Assembly: GCA_900472575.1 (NCBI GenBank)
Contig: UCIV01000038.1
Location: 1 to 37,051 of the forward strand
Origin: Hyphomicrobiales bacterium
Lineage (GTDB): Bacteria > Pseudomonadota > Alphaproteobacteria > Rhizobiales > Rhizobiaceae
Length of the DNA stretch: 37,051 nt
Reading direction: 5' to 3'
Part shown: positions 1-7,959 of the stretch, in pieces
Layout of the letters: every line of letters begins with the position of its first letter
Numbering within the stretch: position 1 is the stretch's first letter
The notes under the pieces: model-generated
What the model was told of the DNA's origin: nothing
The model's input: the letters and a program-made list of their open reading frames with translations, nothing else
Databases searched by the model: none
Program-made: the position numbers and the translations under genes

Positions 1-413
1 TTCAGATAGTGCATCGCGATCTCTTCGGCTTCCTTCTTCGGCATCTTGCGAACCCAGATCGGAGCCAGCGTGCAGTTTTCCAGGATGGTCAGGTGCGGGA
101 AGAGGTTGAAGTGCTGGAACACCATGCCGACCTCGCGGCGCACCTCGTCGATCTTCTTCAGATCGTTGGTAAGCTCGATATTGTCGACGAGGATATTGCC
201 CGACTGATGTTCTTCCAGCCGGTTGATGCAACGGATCATCGTCGACTTGCCGGAGCCCGAAGGCCCGGCAATGACGATACGCTCGCCCTTCATCACCTTC
301 AGATTGATGTCGCGCAGCACGTGGAAATCACCATACCACTTGTTCATGCCGATGATTTCGACTGCAACCTCGGTCGAGGAAACGGTCAGTTTTTTCGTTA
401 GGGCTTCAGCCAT
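1..413 (-). CDS. aapP: AapP, ATPase of the general L-amino-acid ABC transporter (3' part outside window)
   Basis: This is the nucleotide-binding subunit of a polar amino acid ABC importer; it powers uptake from the cytoplasmic face of the inner membrane. The 137 visible residues hold the Walker A motif GPSGSGKS (residues 50-57) and the Q-loop VFQHFNLFPHL (Q100). The signature motif and Walker B lie beyond the window edge, so the gene is cut by the window and is not necessarily broken. The ATG at 413 follows an AAGGGGAA ribosome site at a good distance. It is the last visible gene of the aapJQMP operon, 27 bases after aapM. The name rests on the operon context and on the close match to polar amino acid ATPases (PAAT family). 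The family is clear; the exact substrate range is inferred from the Aap assignment. Confidence 0.93.
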   Translation of the reverse strand, partial: MAEALTKKLTVSSTEVAVEIIGMNKWYGDFHVLRDINLKVMKGERIVIAGPSGSGKSTMIRCINRLEEHQSGNILVDNIELTNDLKKIDEVRREVGMVFQHFNLFPHLTILENCTLAPIWVRKMPKKEAEEIAMHYL

Positions 414-440
414 TGTTTTCCCCTTTAACTCTTGTTGCGG

Positions 441-1595
441 CTAGTGCCTGTGGCTGGTGTCGAGGTGTCGCTCCATAAAGGCGGAGTATCGCGACATGCC
501 GAAGCAGAAAAGCCAGAATATGAAACCGGCAAAAATGTAACCGGTGACCGGCGTGACCGGCGTCGACCAGTTGGCATCCGACTGGTTGAGCGTAACGATC
601 CCCAGAAGGTCGAACATGCCGATAATCGAGACGAGTGACGTATCCTTGAACAGGCCAATGAAAGTGTTGACGATGCTTGGGATGACCAACTTGATTGCCT
701 GCGGCAGAATGATCAGCCGCGTCTTTTGCCAATAGGTCAATCCCAGCGAGTCCGCCCCTTCAAACTGTCCCTTCGGAATCGCCTGCAAACCGCCTCGAAT
801 GACTTCCGCCATATAGGCGGAGGCGAAGATCGAAACGCCGATCAGGGCGCGAAGCAGTTTGTCGAACGTCCATCCATCCGGCAGGAAAAGCGGCAGCATG
901 ACGCTTGCCATGAATAGAACCGTGACGAGTGGAATGCCGCGGATTATCTCGATGAAGACGACGCAGAGCGTCTTGATTACAGGCATTTGCGAACGCCGTC
1001 CGAGCGCCAGGATAATGCCAAGCGGCAGAGACACGGTGATCCCGAAGAAAGAGAGGATCAACGTTACCATCAATCCGCCCCAGAGCTGAGTCTCGACATG
1101 CGGAAGGCCGAAGCCGCCGATCAGCAGGAAGAACGAGATGAACGGCAGGATGATGAAGAGCGCCAGCGCATTCCATCCCTTATGGGGGGCCTTCGGAATG
1201 AGCATCGGAATGAGCAGGATCACGAAAAGGACCGCGACGAGGATCGGCCGCCAGCGTTCATCAGCCGGGTACCGGCCGAACATGAACTGCTGGAATTTTG
1301 CTTCGACAAAAGCCCAGCATGCGCCGGATTGACCGTCTGGAAGAATGCCGCCCTGGATGACGGTCGCACAGGCCGTCCGGTCCGAACCGGTCCAGACGGC
1401 ATCGATAAACAGCCAATTGATCATGCCTGGGATGACATAGACTAGCAGCGCAAGCGCCAGGATGGTCAGAACCGTATCCTTCGGCGTTGCGAACAGCTTG
1501 GTTCTGAACCAGTGTGACGGGCCGCTGACACCGAGCGGCGCCGGTTGCTGCGCCAGCATGTCCTGGCGCACGAAAGTTGAAGAGGTCGTGGCCAT
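441..1595 (-). CDS. aapM: AapM, permease of the general L-amino-acid ABC transporter
   Basis: Integral inner-membrane permease of 384 residues that forms the translocation channel with AapQ. It has several hydrophobic segments, including one near residues 41-65 and a cluster at about 115-200. The EAA-type cytoplasmic loop that docks onto the ATPase begins near residue 279 (EGADSLGLTYWQ, then LPQA). A loop with two cysteines (76 and 93) lies between the first two membrane segments, in the long region that sets AapQ/M apart from shorter His/Gln-type permeases. The ATG at 1595 is preceded by GGAGAG, which overlaps the end of aapQ. The stop of aapQ is only two bases upstream, so translation is probably coupled. 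Confidence 0.93.
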   Translation of the reverse strand: MATTSSTFVRQDMLAQQPAPLGVSGPSHWFRTKLFATPKDTVLTILALALLVYVIPGMINWLFIDAVWTGSDRTACATVIQGGILPDGQSGACWAFVEAKFQQFMFGRYPADERWRPILVAVLFVILLIPMLIPKAPHKGWNALALFIILPFISFFLLIGGFGLPHVETQLWGGLMVTLILSFFGITVSLPLGIILALGRRSQMPVIKTLCVVFIEIIRGIPLVTVLFMASVMLPLFLPDGWTFDKLLRALIGVSIFASAYMAEVIRGGLQAIPKGQFEGADSLGLTYWQKTRLIILPQAIKLVIPSIVNTFIGLFKDTSLVSIIGMFDLLGIVTLNQSDANWSTPVTPVTGYIFAGFIFWLFCFGMSRYSAFMERHLDTSHRH

Positions 1596-1597
1596 GA

Positions 1598-2797
1598 TTA
1601 TCTCTCCACCAAGGCCATTTTGGCATTGAACCAGTTCATGAATATCGCCGTGGTGATCGAGATGGACAGATAGACGACAAGGAAAAGAGCAACGATCTCA
1701 ACTGCCTGACCGGTCTGGTTCAACATCGTTCCGCCGATTGCATAAATGTCTGCAAACCCGCACGCGACCGCCAAAGACGAGTTCTTGGTAAGGTTCAGAT
1801 ATTGGCTTGTCAGTGGTGGGATGATGATCCTGAGCGCCTGCGGGAGGACGATCAGTCGTGTTATAGCATTTGAGCGTAGCCCAAGCGCGTTTGCTGCTTC
1901 GGTCTGGCCCTTCGGCACAGCCTTGATGCCCGAGCGGACGATCTCGGCAATGAAGGAAGCCGTGTAGAAGGAGAGCGCCAGGTAGAGCGAGATGAATTCC
2001 GGTCCAAGAACCGAACCACCTGTCAGGTTGAAGCGACCTGCAACGGGGAAGTCGAAGGTGATCGGTGCGCCGAGTGCCAGGAAAGTCAGGATCGGCAAGC
2101 CGATGATTAGCGCCAAACCCGTCCAAACGGTATGAAACGGCTTTCCGGTGAGCATTTGTCGCTTCTTTGCCCAACGCGCTACGAACACCGTAGCGACGAT
2201 ACCGATCAGAAACGCTACGGCGATTGCCCAGGCACCATCTCCGAATATCGGTTTTGGCACGAACAGGCCGCGATTGTTGAGGTAGCTCTGGAAGGGCAGA
2301 TTCAGAGATTCGCGCGCTTGCGGAAGTACGGCGATGACGCCCTTGTACCAGAACAGGATAACGAGCAGCGGCGGGATGTTGCGGAAAAACTCCACATAGA
2401 CCTGCGCGAGCTTGGCAATGAGCCAGTTCTGCGAAAGGCGGGCGATGCCGACGATAAAGCCGATGATAGAAGCCGTAATGATGCCAAGAACGGCTACCTG
2501 CAAGGTGTTCAGAATGCCGACGAGCAGCGCGCGGCCATAGGTGGAGTCACTTGTATAAGCGATCAGCGACTGGCCGATGTCGAAACCGGCGCGGCCCTGA
2601 AGAAATCCGAAACCGGAGGCAATGTTTGCCTTCTGCAGATTGTGGATCGTGTTTTGGGTGACTGTCCACACGAAGAGGACGAGAAGCGCCAATGTCAGGA
2701 CCTGATAGAATATCCCGCGCACTTTCGGGTCGTTTATCAGGGACGAGGCCCGCTTTTTGGTGTCAGACGTTTCGGAATTGAGGGCCATGCCGGCCAT
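1598..2797 (-). CDS. aapQ: AapQ, permease of the general L-amino-acid ABC transporter
   Basis: Second membrane permease of the Aap importer, 399 residues, longer than typical PAAT permeases (about 220-250), as is usual for the AapQ/AapM type. Hydrophobic segments are visible near residues 29-47, 90-118, 140-158, 190-207, 225-243 and 366-390. The EAA loop for ATPase contact starts at residue 300 (EAANALGLRSNA, LPQALR). The ATG at 2797 gives MAGMALNSE; the ATG three codons later (2788) is an alternative start. It lies 116 bases after aapJ, with a stable hairpin in the gap, and two bases before aapM. The heterodimer AapQ-AapM is expected from the operon structure. Confidence 0.93.
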   Translation of the reverse strand: MAGMALNSETSDTKKRASSLINDPKVRGIFYQVLTLALLVLFVWTVTQNTIHNLQKANIASGFGFLQGRAGFDIGQSLIAYTSDSTYGRALLVGILNTLQVAVLGIITASIIGFIVGIARLSQNWLIAKLAQVYVEFFRNIPPLLVILFWYKGVIAVLPQARESLNLPFQSYLNNRGLFVPKPIFGDGAWAIAVAFLIGIVATVFVARWAKKRQMLTGKPFHTVWTGLALIIGLPILTFLALGAPITFDFPVAGRFNLTGGSVLGPEFISLYLALSFYTASFIAEIVRSGIKAVPKGQTEAANALGLRSNAITRLIVLPQALRIIIPPLTSQYLNLTKNSSLAVACGFADIYAIGGTMLNQTGQAVEIVALFLVVYLSISITTAIFMNWFNAKMALVER

Positions 2798-2863
2798 AAA
2801 CGAATCCCCTTAGTTTATTTATCTCCTTTTTGGAGACTTTTTGCCCTTGCGGGAATTTTAGAT

Positions 2864-2893
2864 GCATGGAGGCGGATTTCTCCACCTCCATGC
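2864..2893 (-). promoter_or_regulatory. Hairpin between aapJ and aapQ
   Basis: Read on the minus strand, the sequence makes a 12-pair stem (GCATGGAGGTGG against CCGCCTCCATGC, one G-U pair) with a six-base AGAAAT loop. It begins about 20 bases after the aapJ stop and has no following run of U. By analogy with other binding-protein operons, such a hairpin could protect the abundant binding-protein mRNA from 3' decay and lower the expression of the permease genes. That role is inference; only the fold potential is seen. Confidence 0.6.
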
Positions 2894-2913
2894 CCATGTC
2901 CATGTCGGTCCGA

Positions 2914-3936
2914 TTAACGGATCGGAGGGGCGTATTGCAGACCGCCCTTGGTCCACAGAGCGTTCAGGCCACGCTCGATCTTGAGCGGAGTGTTCGGGCC
3001 GACGGTGCGGTCGAAGACTTCTCCATAATTGCCGACCAGCTTGACAATGTTGTAAGCCCAATCGTTCGTAAGGCCGAGATCGGTACCGATCTTGGAGCCT
3101 TCTTCGCTGCCGAGCATGCGCTTCACGTCCGGTCCGCCGCTGGTCTTCAGCTCATCGACATTCTTCGATGTGATGCCGAGTTCTTCGGCGTTGACCATGG
3201 CGTAGTGAACCCACGACACGATGTCGAACCACTTGTCGTCACCCTGGCGAACGGCCGGGCCAAGCGGCTCCTTGGAGATGACTTCCGGCAGAACCATGTT
3301 CTCGTCCGGGTTCTTCATCTTCAGGCGGATTGCATAGAGGCCGGACTGGTCGGTCGTGTAGACGTCGCAACGACCGGAGTCATAAGCAGTCGTAGCGTCG
3401 GCTTCCTTTTCGAAGACGACCGGATTGTACTGAAGGTTGTTGGACTTGAAGTAGTCGGCGAGGTTGAGCTCGGTGGTCGTGCCGGTCTGGACGCAGACAG
3501 CAGCGCCGGAAAGCTCAAGTGCCGACTTCACGTTGAGGCTCTTCTTCACGATGAAGCCCTGGCCGTCGTAGTAGTTGACGGTACGGAAGTTGAAGCCGAG
3601 CGATGTGTCGCGGCTGATCGTCCAGGTGGTGTTGCGCGTAAGGACGTCGACTTCGCCGGACTGCAGCGCCGGGAAACGGTCCTTGCTCGACAGGGCAACG
3701 AACTTAGCCTTCGTCGGGTCGCCGAAAACGGCGGCAGCGATACCGCGGCAGTAATCGACGTCGATACCGGTCCACTCGCCCTTGTCGTCTGGATTCGAGA
3801 AACCCGGAATGCCAGCGCTGACGCCGCAGGTGACGACACCCTTTGCCTTAACGTCATCAAGCGTGGCTGCCGATGCTGCCGAGGCCAAGCCCAGGGCTGC
3901 AGCGCCAATCGCGGCTGACAGAATTGTCTTTTTCAT
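2914..3936 (-). CDS. aapJ: AapJ, periplasmic L-amino-acid-binding protein
   Basis: Solute-binding protein of the Aap general amino acid importer, 340 residues, the usual length for AapJ. It starts with a clear Sec signal peptide (MKKTILSAAIGAAALGLASAASA), followed by a mature start at ATLDDVKAKG. The body is a type II periplasmic binding fold of the family-3 type (GFSNPDDKGEWTGIDVDYCRGIAAAVFGD, then VQTGTTTELNLADY). An ATG 13 codons upstream (3975) is in frame, but it would put a charged tail before the signal peptide. The ATG at 3936 with a nearby GGTTGGG is therefore preferred. It is the first gene of the operon and is divergent from metC. General L-amino-acid uptake is the known role of the family in Rhizobium. 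Confidence 0.94.
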   Translation of the reverse strand: MKKTILSAAIGAAALGLASAASAATLDDVKAKGVVTCGVSAGIPGFSNPDDKGEWTGIDVDYCRGIAAAVFGDPTKAKFVALSSKDRFPALQSGEVDVLTRNTTWTISRDTSLGFNFRTVNYYDGQGFIVKKSLNVKSALELSGAAVCVQTGTTTELNLADYFKSNNLQYNPVVFEKEADATTAYDSGRCDVYTTDQSGLYAIRLKMKNPDENMVLPEVISKEPLGPAVRQGDDKWFDIVSWVHYAMVNAEELGITSKNVDELKTSGGPDVKRMLGSEEGSKIGTDLGLTNDWAYNIVKLVGNYGEVFDRTVGPNTPLKIERGLNALWTKGGLQYAPPIR

Positions 3937-4293
3937 TTTCCCAACCTTTGTTTGTGTTTTATTTTCTGACGTCACCGGGCCGCTCCCCTTGATCGTTGTT
4001 CGAATACGGCCGGTTGCTCGCCAACCCTCCAGCGGCGAGCCAGCCTATCTCATTCGCAAATGCTGTGGGGGTCAAGTCTCACCAGCAGGAATTGCGTTTG
4101 AAATAAGGTAAAATTTAGTTTTTTGCTCAGTGATTGAGCAATTGCCGATGGCTTATGCGGTATGTGCTGAATTCAGTGCCTTTATGTTTTGCATCTGATC
4201 TATGCTCAACTTTACGACGTATCGACCGGGCTTGACCTCCAGGCTTCGCAGCGCGACAAGAAAGGTTTCCCGCCTAGAGAGTTTTCCCACCAG
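3937..4293. other. Divergent intergenic region between aapJ and metC
   Basis: The 357 bases carry the control region of both genes. Seen here are a minus-strand CTTGAC at 4071-4076, a perfect 7-base inverted repeat TTGCTCA-GTGAT-TGAGCAA at 4123-4141, and a plus-strand CTTGAC at 4231-4236 without a good -10 partner. No SAM-responsive riboswitch consensus was recognised before metC. An open frame continues upstream of the chosen metC start to 4189, but its extra 35 residues look unlike MetC. The inverted repeat has no T-run on either side, so it looks more like an operator or mRNA structure than a terminator. Confidence 0.5.
4047..4076 (-). promoter_or_regulatory. Possible promoter of the aap operon
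   Basis: On the minus strand a perfect rhizobial -35 hexamer CTTGAC (4076 to 4071) is followed after 18 bases by TGAGAT, a weak -10. The rhizobial housekeeping consensus is CTTGAC-N17-CTATAT. This would give a leader of roughly 100 bases before aapJ. The -10 is poor, so the assignment is tentative. Confidence 0.35.
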
Positions 4294-5481
4294 ATGACCA
4301 GAAAATCTTCCATGCTCGGCGCTGCCGGCGCTAATACGCGACTTGCGCATATCGGAAATGATCCGCGCTCCTACCACGGCTTCGTCAATCCCCCGGTCGT
4401 TCATGCCTCGACCGTGCTGTTTCCTGATTCTGCGACGATGGAGAGCCGAGGCCAGCCTTACTCTTACGGTACCCGTGCAACACCGACCACAGACGCATTG
4501 TGTGCTGCTTTTGACGAATTGGAAGGTTCAGCAGGCACGATTCTGGTCCCGTCAGGGCTGGCAGCTATCTCGGTGCCGTTTCTGGCCTACCTGTCGGCGG
4601 GCGACCATGCTTTGATCGTCGATTCGGTTTACACGCCCTGCCGAAATTTCTGCAATACGATGCTCACGCGCCTTGGCGTGGAAATCGAGTATTACGACCC
4701 GGAAATCGGTGCCGGTATCGATGCTCTGATCAAACCAAATACGAAGCTGGTGCACACCGAGGCGCCGGGTTCCAACACATTCGAGATGCAGGATATTCGT
4801 GCGATTGCCGATGCCGCACACAAGCATGGTTGCGTCGTGACGATGGACAATACCTGGGCGACGCCGCTTTATTTCCGACCGCTCGATTTCGGTGTGGACG
4901 TGTCAATCCATGCAACGACGAAATACCCTTCGGGCCATTCCGACATCGTGATGGGGTCGGTGTCCGCCAATGCCAAGTGGTGGCCGCAGCTGGAGGAAGC
5001 CCGCATCCTCATGGGTATCTGCGGTGCGCCGGATGATTCCTACATGATCCTGCGTGGTCTGCGGACCATGGGTGTTCGTCTGGAGCATCATCAGAAAAGC
5101 GCGCTTGCTCTCGCGCAGTGGCTGGAAGGGCGCGACGATGTGGCGCGTGTGCTGCATCCGGCATTGCCGAGTTTCCCAGGACACGAGATTTGGAAGCGTG
5201 ATTTCAAGGGTTCCAGCGGCATTTTCTCCTTCGTGCTCAAGGCTGACGCAGACAACGCCAAGGCAAAAGCGCATGCGTTCCTCGATGCATTGAGCTATTT
5301 CGGTCTCGGTTATTCCTGGGGTGGGTTCGAAAGCCTGGCGCTACAGGTTAATCTGTCTGACCGCACGATCCGCAAACAGCCCGAAGAAGGCCCGGTCATC
5401 CGCCTGCAGATCGGCCTGGAAGATGTTGCCGACCTCCAGAAGGATCTCGAGCAGGGCTTCCTCGCAGCCGCTGCCGTCTGA
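4294..5481 (+). CDS. metC: Cystathionine beta-lyase, PLP-dependent (MetC)
   Basis: A 395-residue enzyme of the Cys/Met-metabolism PLP family. Cystathionine beta-lyase splits cystathionine into homocysteine, pyruvate and ammonia in methionine synthesis. Visible family features are YSYGTRATPT (residues 57-66, phosphate-binding region), VTMDNTWATP (around residue 185, with the PLP-ring Asp) and the Schiff-base lysine in ATTKYPSGHSD (Lys210). The start at 4294 (MTRKSSMLGAAGANTRLAH) was chosen because it matches the family N-terminus. The frame opens earlier, at 4189, and the ribosome site before 4294 is weak, so the start is moderately sure. Its stop abuts the stop of the convergent monooxygenase gene. 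A related gamma-synthase or lyase specificity cannot be excluded by reading, but the sequence is closest to MetC. Confidence 0.9.
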   Translation: MTRKSSMLGAAGANTRLAHIGNDPRSYHGFVNPPVVHASTVLFPDSATMESRGQPYSYGTRATPTTDALCAAFDELEGSAGTILVPSGLAAISVPFLAYLSAGDHALIVDSVYTPCRNFCNTMLTRLGVEIEYYDPEIGAGIDALIKPNTKLVHTEAPGSNTFEMQDIRAIADAAHKHGCVVTMDNTWATPLYFRPLDFGVDVSIHATTKYPSGHSDIVMGSVSANAKWWPQLEEARILMGICGAPDDSYMILRGLRTMGVRLEHHQKSALALAQWLEGRDDVARVLHPALPSFPGHEIWKRDFKGSSGIFSFVLKADADNAKAKAHAFLDALSYFGLGYSWGGFESLALQVNLSDRTIRKQPEEGPVIRLQIGLEDVADLQKDLEQGFLAAAAV

Positions 5482-6645
5482 TCAACTGACGCGGTATCCG
5501 TAAAGCCAATCCAGATCCGCCGCGAGAGATTGCGGCGGACGTAGCGACAGGACGATATCGCGACCGATACGGAATGGACCGCGAGCATGATACGCGAAGC
5601 GGTTGAACGACCCGCGAGCCTTCACCCTTGTCGCACGGCTCACTCTCTGGCTTTCGAAACTGGCGAGAGCCGCGGGCAGGGAACTTGACTTCTTCACTTC
5701 GTTGGCGAGCACGAACCCGTCCTCGATTGCCATGGCAGCGCCCTGTGCAGAGAATGGCATCATCGCGTGTGCGGCATCTCCGATCAGCACCACGTCGCGG
5801 CCATTGTGCCAGCGACCCGACGTCACTTCGTGAAGCGGCCAGAATGTCGGTCGGGGCAAGCGGCTCAACAGCGCGGTGATTTCCGCATTCCAGCCACCAA
5901 ACTGCCTGACCAGCATCGCTTTCTGGCCTTCGTTCGCCTGCGCTTCCCATGTGGCACCGGGGCTTATGCCTGATGCGATGGCAACGATGTTGAACTCGCT
6001 CATTTCTCTCAAAGGATAAGCAACGAGATGTGTCGACGGCCCCATGAACGCGGTAACGCAATCGCGCGCAAGCCAGTCGGGTGCTTCGTCGAGCGGAATG
6101 GTAAAGCGCCAAGCGATATTCCGGGAGAAATCGGGCTGGGGAGCATCCTCCACCGACGCGCGTGCATTGGACCACACTCCGTCGGCACCGATCACGAGCG
6201 GGTAGGAGTTTCCGGTGAGTTCCCGAACGGCTTTTGGCAAGCCGCCTCTTATGGGTGTGCCAAGCCGGATCGAGCAGAGCGGATCTCGCTCCACCGCTGA
6301 AAGCAATGCTGCCTGCAGCGTCGCACGGTGAAGTACGCCGTAGGGTGCTTTCCAGCGATCCCTGGCAAAATCACCTGCCGGAACGGATGCCAGCTTCTTG
6401 AGGGATGTGCCGGAGACAAGGGCGATTTCTCGCGGCTCGGTCCAGATTTTTTCGAGTCCGGCCAGCACGCCCAGTTCGCCAAGGATTGCTGATGCGTTCG
6501 GCGACATCTGCAGGCCCGCGCCGACTTCCACAAGGTCGCCGGCTTCTTCAAAAATGTCACAAGCCATGCCCAAGCGGGAAAAGCTAAGCGCTGCAGCCAG
6601 GCCGGCCATGCCAGCCCCCACAATCGCAATCCTATCGAGATGCAT
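5482..6645 (-). CDS. FAD-dependent aromatic-ring monooxygenase (salicylate hydroxylase-like)
   Basis: Class A flavoprotein monooxygenase of 387 residues, cytosolic. It has the N-terminal FAD-binding fold with GAGMAG (residues 10-15), the DG motif GADGVWS (153-159) and the GD motif LIGDAAHAMMPFSAQG (287-302), in the normal order and spacing of the family. Such enzymes use NAD(P)H and oxygen to hydroxylate phenolic rings. The substrate cannot be read from sequence; salicylate, 6-hydroxynicotinate or a quinone precursor are possibilities. It lies 22 bases downstream of a CHCC zinc-finger gene on the same strand, so the two are probably co-transcribed. The stop codon is immediately next to the stop of convergent metC. 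Confidence 0.88.
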   Translation of the reverse strand: MHLDRIAIVGAGMAGLAAALSFSRLGMACDIFEEAGDLVEVGAGLQMSPNASAILGELGVLAGLEKIWTEPREIALVSGTSLKKLASVPAGDFARDRWKAPYGVLHRATLQAALLSAVERDPLCSIRLGTPIRGGLPKAVRELTGNSYPLVIGADGVWSNARASVEDAPQPDFSRNIAWRFTIPLDEAPDWLARDCVTAFMGPSTHLVAYPLREMSEFNIVAIASGISPGATWEAQANEGQKAMLVRQFGGWNAEITALLSRLPRPTFWPLHEVTSGRWHNGRDVVLIGDAAHAMMPFSAQGAAMAIEDGFVLANEVKKSSSLPAALASFESQRVSRATRVKARGSFNRFAYHARGPFRIGRDIVLSLRPPQSLAADLDWLYGYRVS

Positions 6646-6667
6646 CGGCTTGCTGCCTGAAAGTTTA

Positions 6668-6913
6668 TTACGCTGCCTTGACGTGGAAGACGCAACCCGG
6701 AGGATCGGTCTGTTCGGCTTTCAGGCCCGGATTATAGCGATAGAGAGTGGAGCAATAGGAACAGACTTTTTCGCTGTCGTCGCCGAGATCGATGAAGATG
6801 TGCGGATGGTCGAAAGGCACGGAAGCACCGGTGCACATGAATTCCTTCACGCCGATCTGGATAACCGGATATCCGCCATCGTTTTGAAAGTGAGGAATGC
6901 TGTGGCCAGCCAT
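6668..6913 (-). CDS. CHCC zinc-finger protein (NDUFS6-like family)
   Basis: An 81-residue protein of the zf-CHCC family, related to the zinc-binding 13-kDa accessory subunit of respiratory complex I (NDUFS6). The metal ligands are visible as Cys27, His36, Cys51 and Cys54 within MCTGASVPFDHPH and VCSYCSTLY. The ATG at 6913 has a good AGGGAGA ribosome site. The gene heads a probable two-gene unit with the FAD monooxygenase and is divergent from the hydrolase gene. In alphaproteobacteria such proteins can associate with NADH:quinone oxidoreductase, but the gene is far from any nuo gene here, so that role is family knowledge and not shown by context. Confidence 0.88.
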   Translation of the reverse strand: MAGHSIPHFQNDGGYPVIQIGVKEFMCTGASVPFDHPHIFIDLGDDSEKVCSYCSTLYRYNPGLKAEQTDPPGCVFHVKAA

Positions 6914-7059
6914 GGTCGTCTCCCTGCCATTTGATTTCGCCGGACATTATCCGCCTGCGCGCCGCTTGTGTAGGGGGGAAACGTCCGCATTTTTTTCTCA
7001 AGCGGGTTCATTGGCGATCTTCGATCCACTATAGGTCGCGTCAAACAAGGGATAATCCG

Positions 7060-7845
7060 ATGAATTTGAATGCGCCCGCCTTCTCGTCCTTCATTCACGA
7101 CGGCATCAATCTTCGTTATTTCGACGAGGGTGATCCGTCCGGCGAGCCGGTGCTTCTCATTCACGGCTTTGCTTCGAGCGCGCTGGTCAACTGGGTGCAT
7201 CCCGGCTGGCTGAAAACGCTTGGTGACGCCGGCTACAGGGTTATTGCCATCGATAACCGCGGCCATGGCGGAAGCGACAAGCCGCTCGACGCGGAAGCCT
7301 ATCGCCCATGGGTCATGGCCGATGATGCCGTGGCGCTGCTCGACCATTTGCGCATTCCGGACGCTCATCTGTTCGGATATTCGATGGGAGCAAGGATTTC
7401 CGTCTTTGCGGCGCTTGCTCATCCGGAACGGGTCCGTTCGCTGGTTCTAGGTGGTCTCGGCATCGGCATGACCGATGGCGTGGGTGACTGGGACCCGATT
7501 GCGGACGCCTTGCTTGCGCCGGATGTCGATGCGATCACGCACGAGCGTGGCAAGATGTTCCGCGCCTTTGCGGACCAGACGAAGAGCGACAAGCTGGCTC
7601 TTGCCGCCTGTATCCGTGGCTCGCGCGATCTGGTGGCGCGTTCCGATATGGGGCGGATCGAGGCCCCGACGCTGATCGGTGTCGGAACAAAGGATGATAT
7701 CGCCGGATCTGCCCAGGAACTGGCCGACCTCATGCCGGATGCACGGGCGCTCGATATCCCGAACCGCGATCACATGCTTGCGGTCGGAGACAGGGTGTTC
7801 AAGAAGGCGGTTCTCGAATTTTATGCGGCACTGTCAGGTCGGTAA
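7060..7845 (+). CDS. Alpha/beta-fold hydrolase
   Basis: A 261-residue single-domain hydrolase. The oxyanion region is HGFASSALVNW (residues 35-45), the nucleophile elbow is FGYSMGA with Ser108, an acid residue lies at TKDD (Asp212 or Asp213), and the general base is in NRDHMLAVGD (His238). This is a complete catalytic triad, so the protein should be an active serine hydrolase (esterase, lactonase or C-C hydrolase); the substrate is not readable. An in-frame ATG exists far upstream at 6931, but its extra 43 residues are unlike the family. The ATG at 7060 with AAGGGA just before it is the better start. No signal peptide is seen. Confidence 0.88.
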   Translation: MNLNAPAFSSFIHDGINLRYFDEGDPSGEPVLLIHGFASSALVNWVHPGWLKTLGDAGYRVIAIDNRGHGGSDKPLDAEAYRPWVMADDAVALLDHLRIPDAHLFGYSMGARISVFAALAHPERVRSLVLGGLGIGMTDGVGDWDPIADALLAPDVDAITHERGKMFRAFADQTKSDKLALAACIRGSRDLVARSDMGRIEAPTLIGVGTKDDIAGSAQELADLMPDARALDIPNRDHMLAVGDRVFKKAVLEFYAALSGR

Positions 7846-7890
7846 CAGGTTCTCTGATCGTAATGATCAACGGAATGCGATTTTACCTGC

Positions 7891-7919
7891 GTTGGCGTTC
7901 CGGTAATCCTGTTCTATAT
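7891..7919 (+). promoter_or_regulatory. Putative promoter of cysE
   Basis: GTTGGC (7891-7896), 17 bases, then CTATAT (7914-7919), followed by AATGG. This is a very good match to the rhizobial consensus CTTGAC-N17-CTATAT. Transcription would start near 7926, downstream of the first in-frame ATG of the cysE frame (7921). That rules this ATG out as the start and points to the ATGs at 7948 or 7960. Confidence 0.6.
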
Positions 7920-7959
7920 AATGGTCTTCCAAAGCCTGCAGGCGACTATGGAGTGGGTC

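Noticed and set aside
2830..3918. A 362-codon plus-strand frame opposite aapJ
   Set aside because: The opposite strand encodes a clear binding protein with a signal peptide, and this frame's product resembles no family.
3937..4293. SAM-type riboswitch before metC
   Set aside because: These are common before methionine genes in alphaproteobacteria, but the conserved SAM-II sequence blocks were not found.
3937..4293. Sigma-54 (RpoN) promoter for aapJ or metC
   Set aside because: No TGGCAC-N5-TTGC-like element with correct spacing was seen on either strand.
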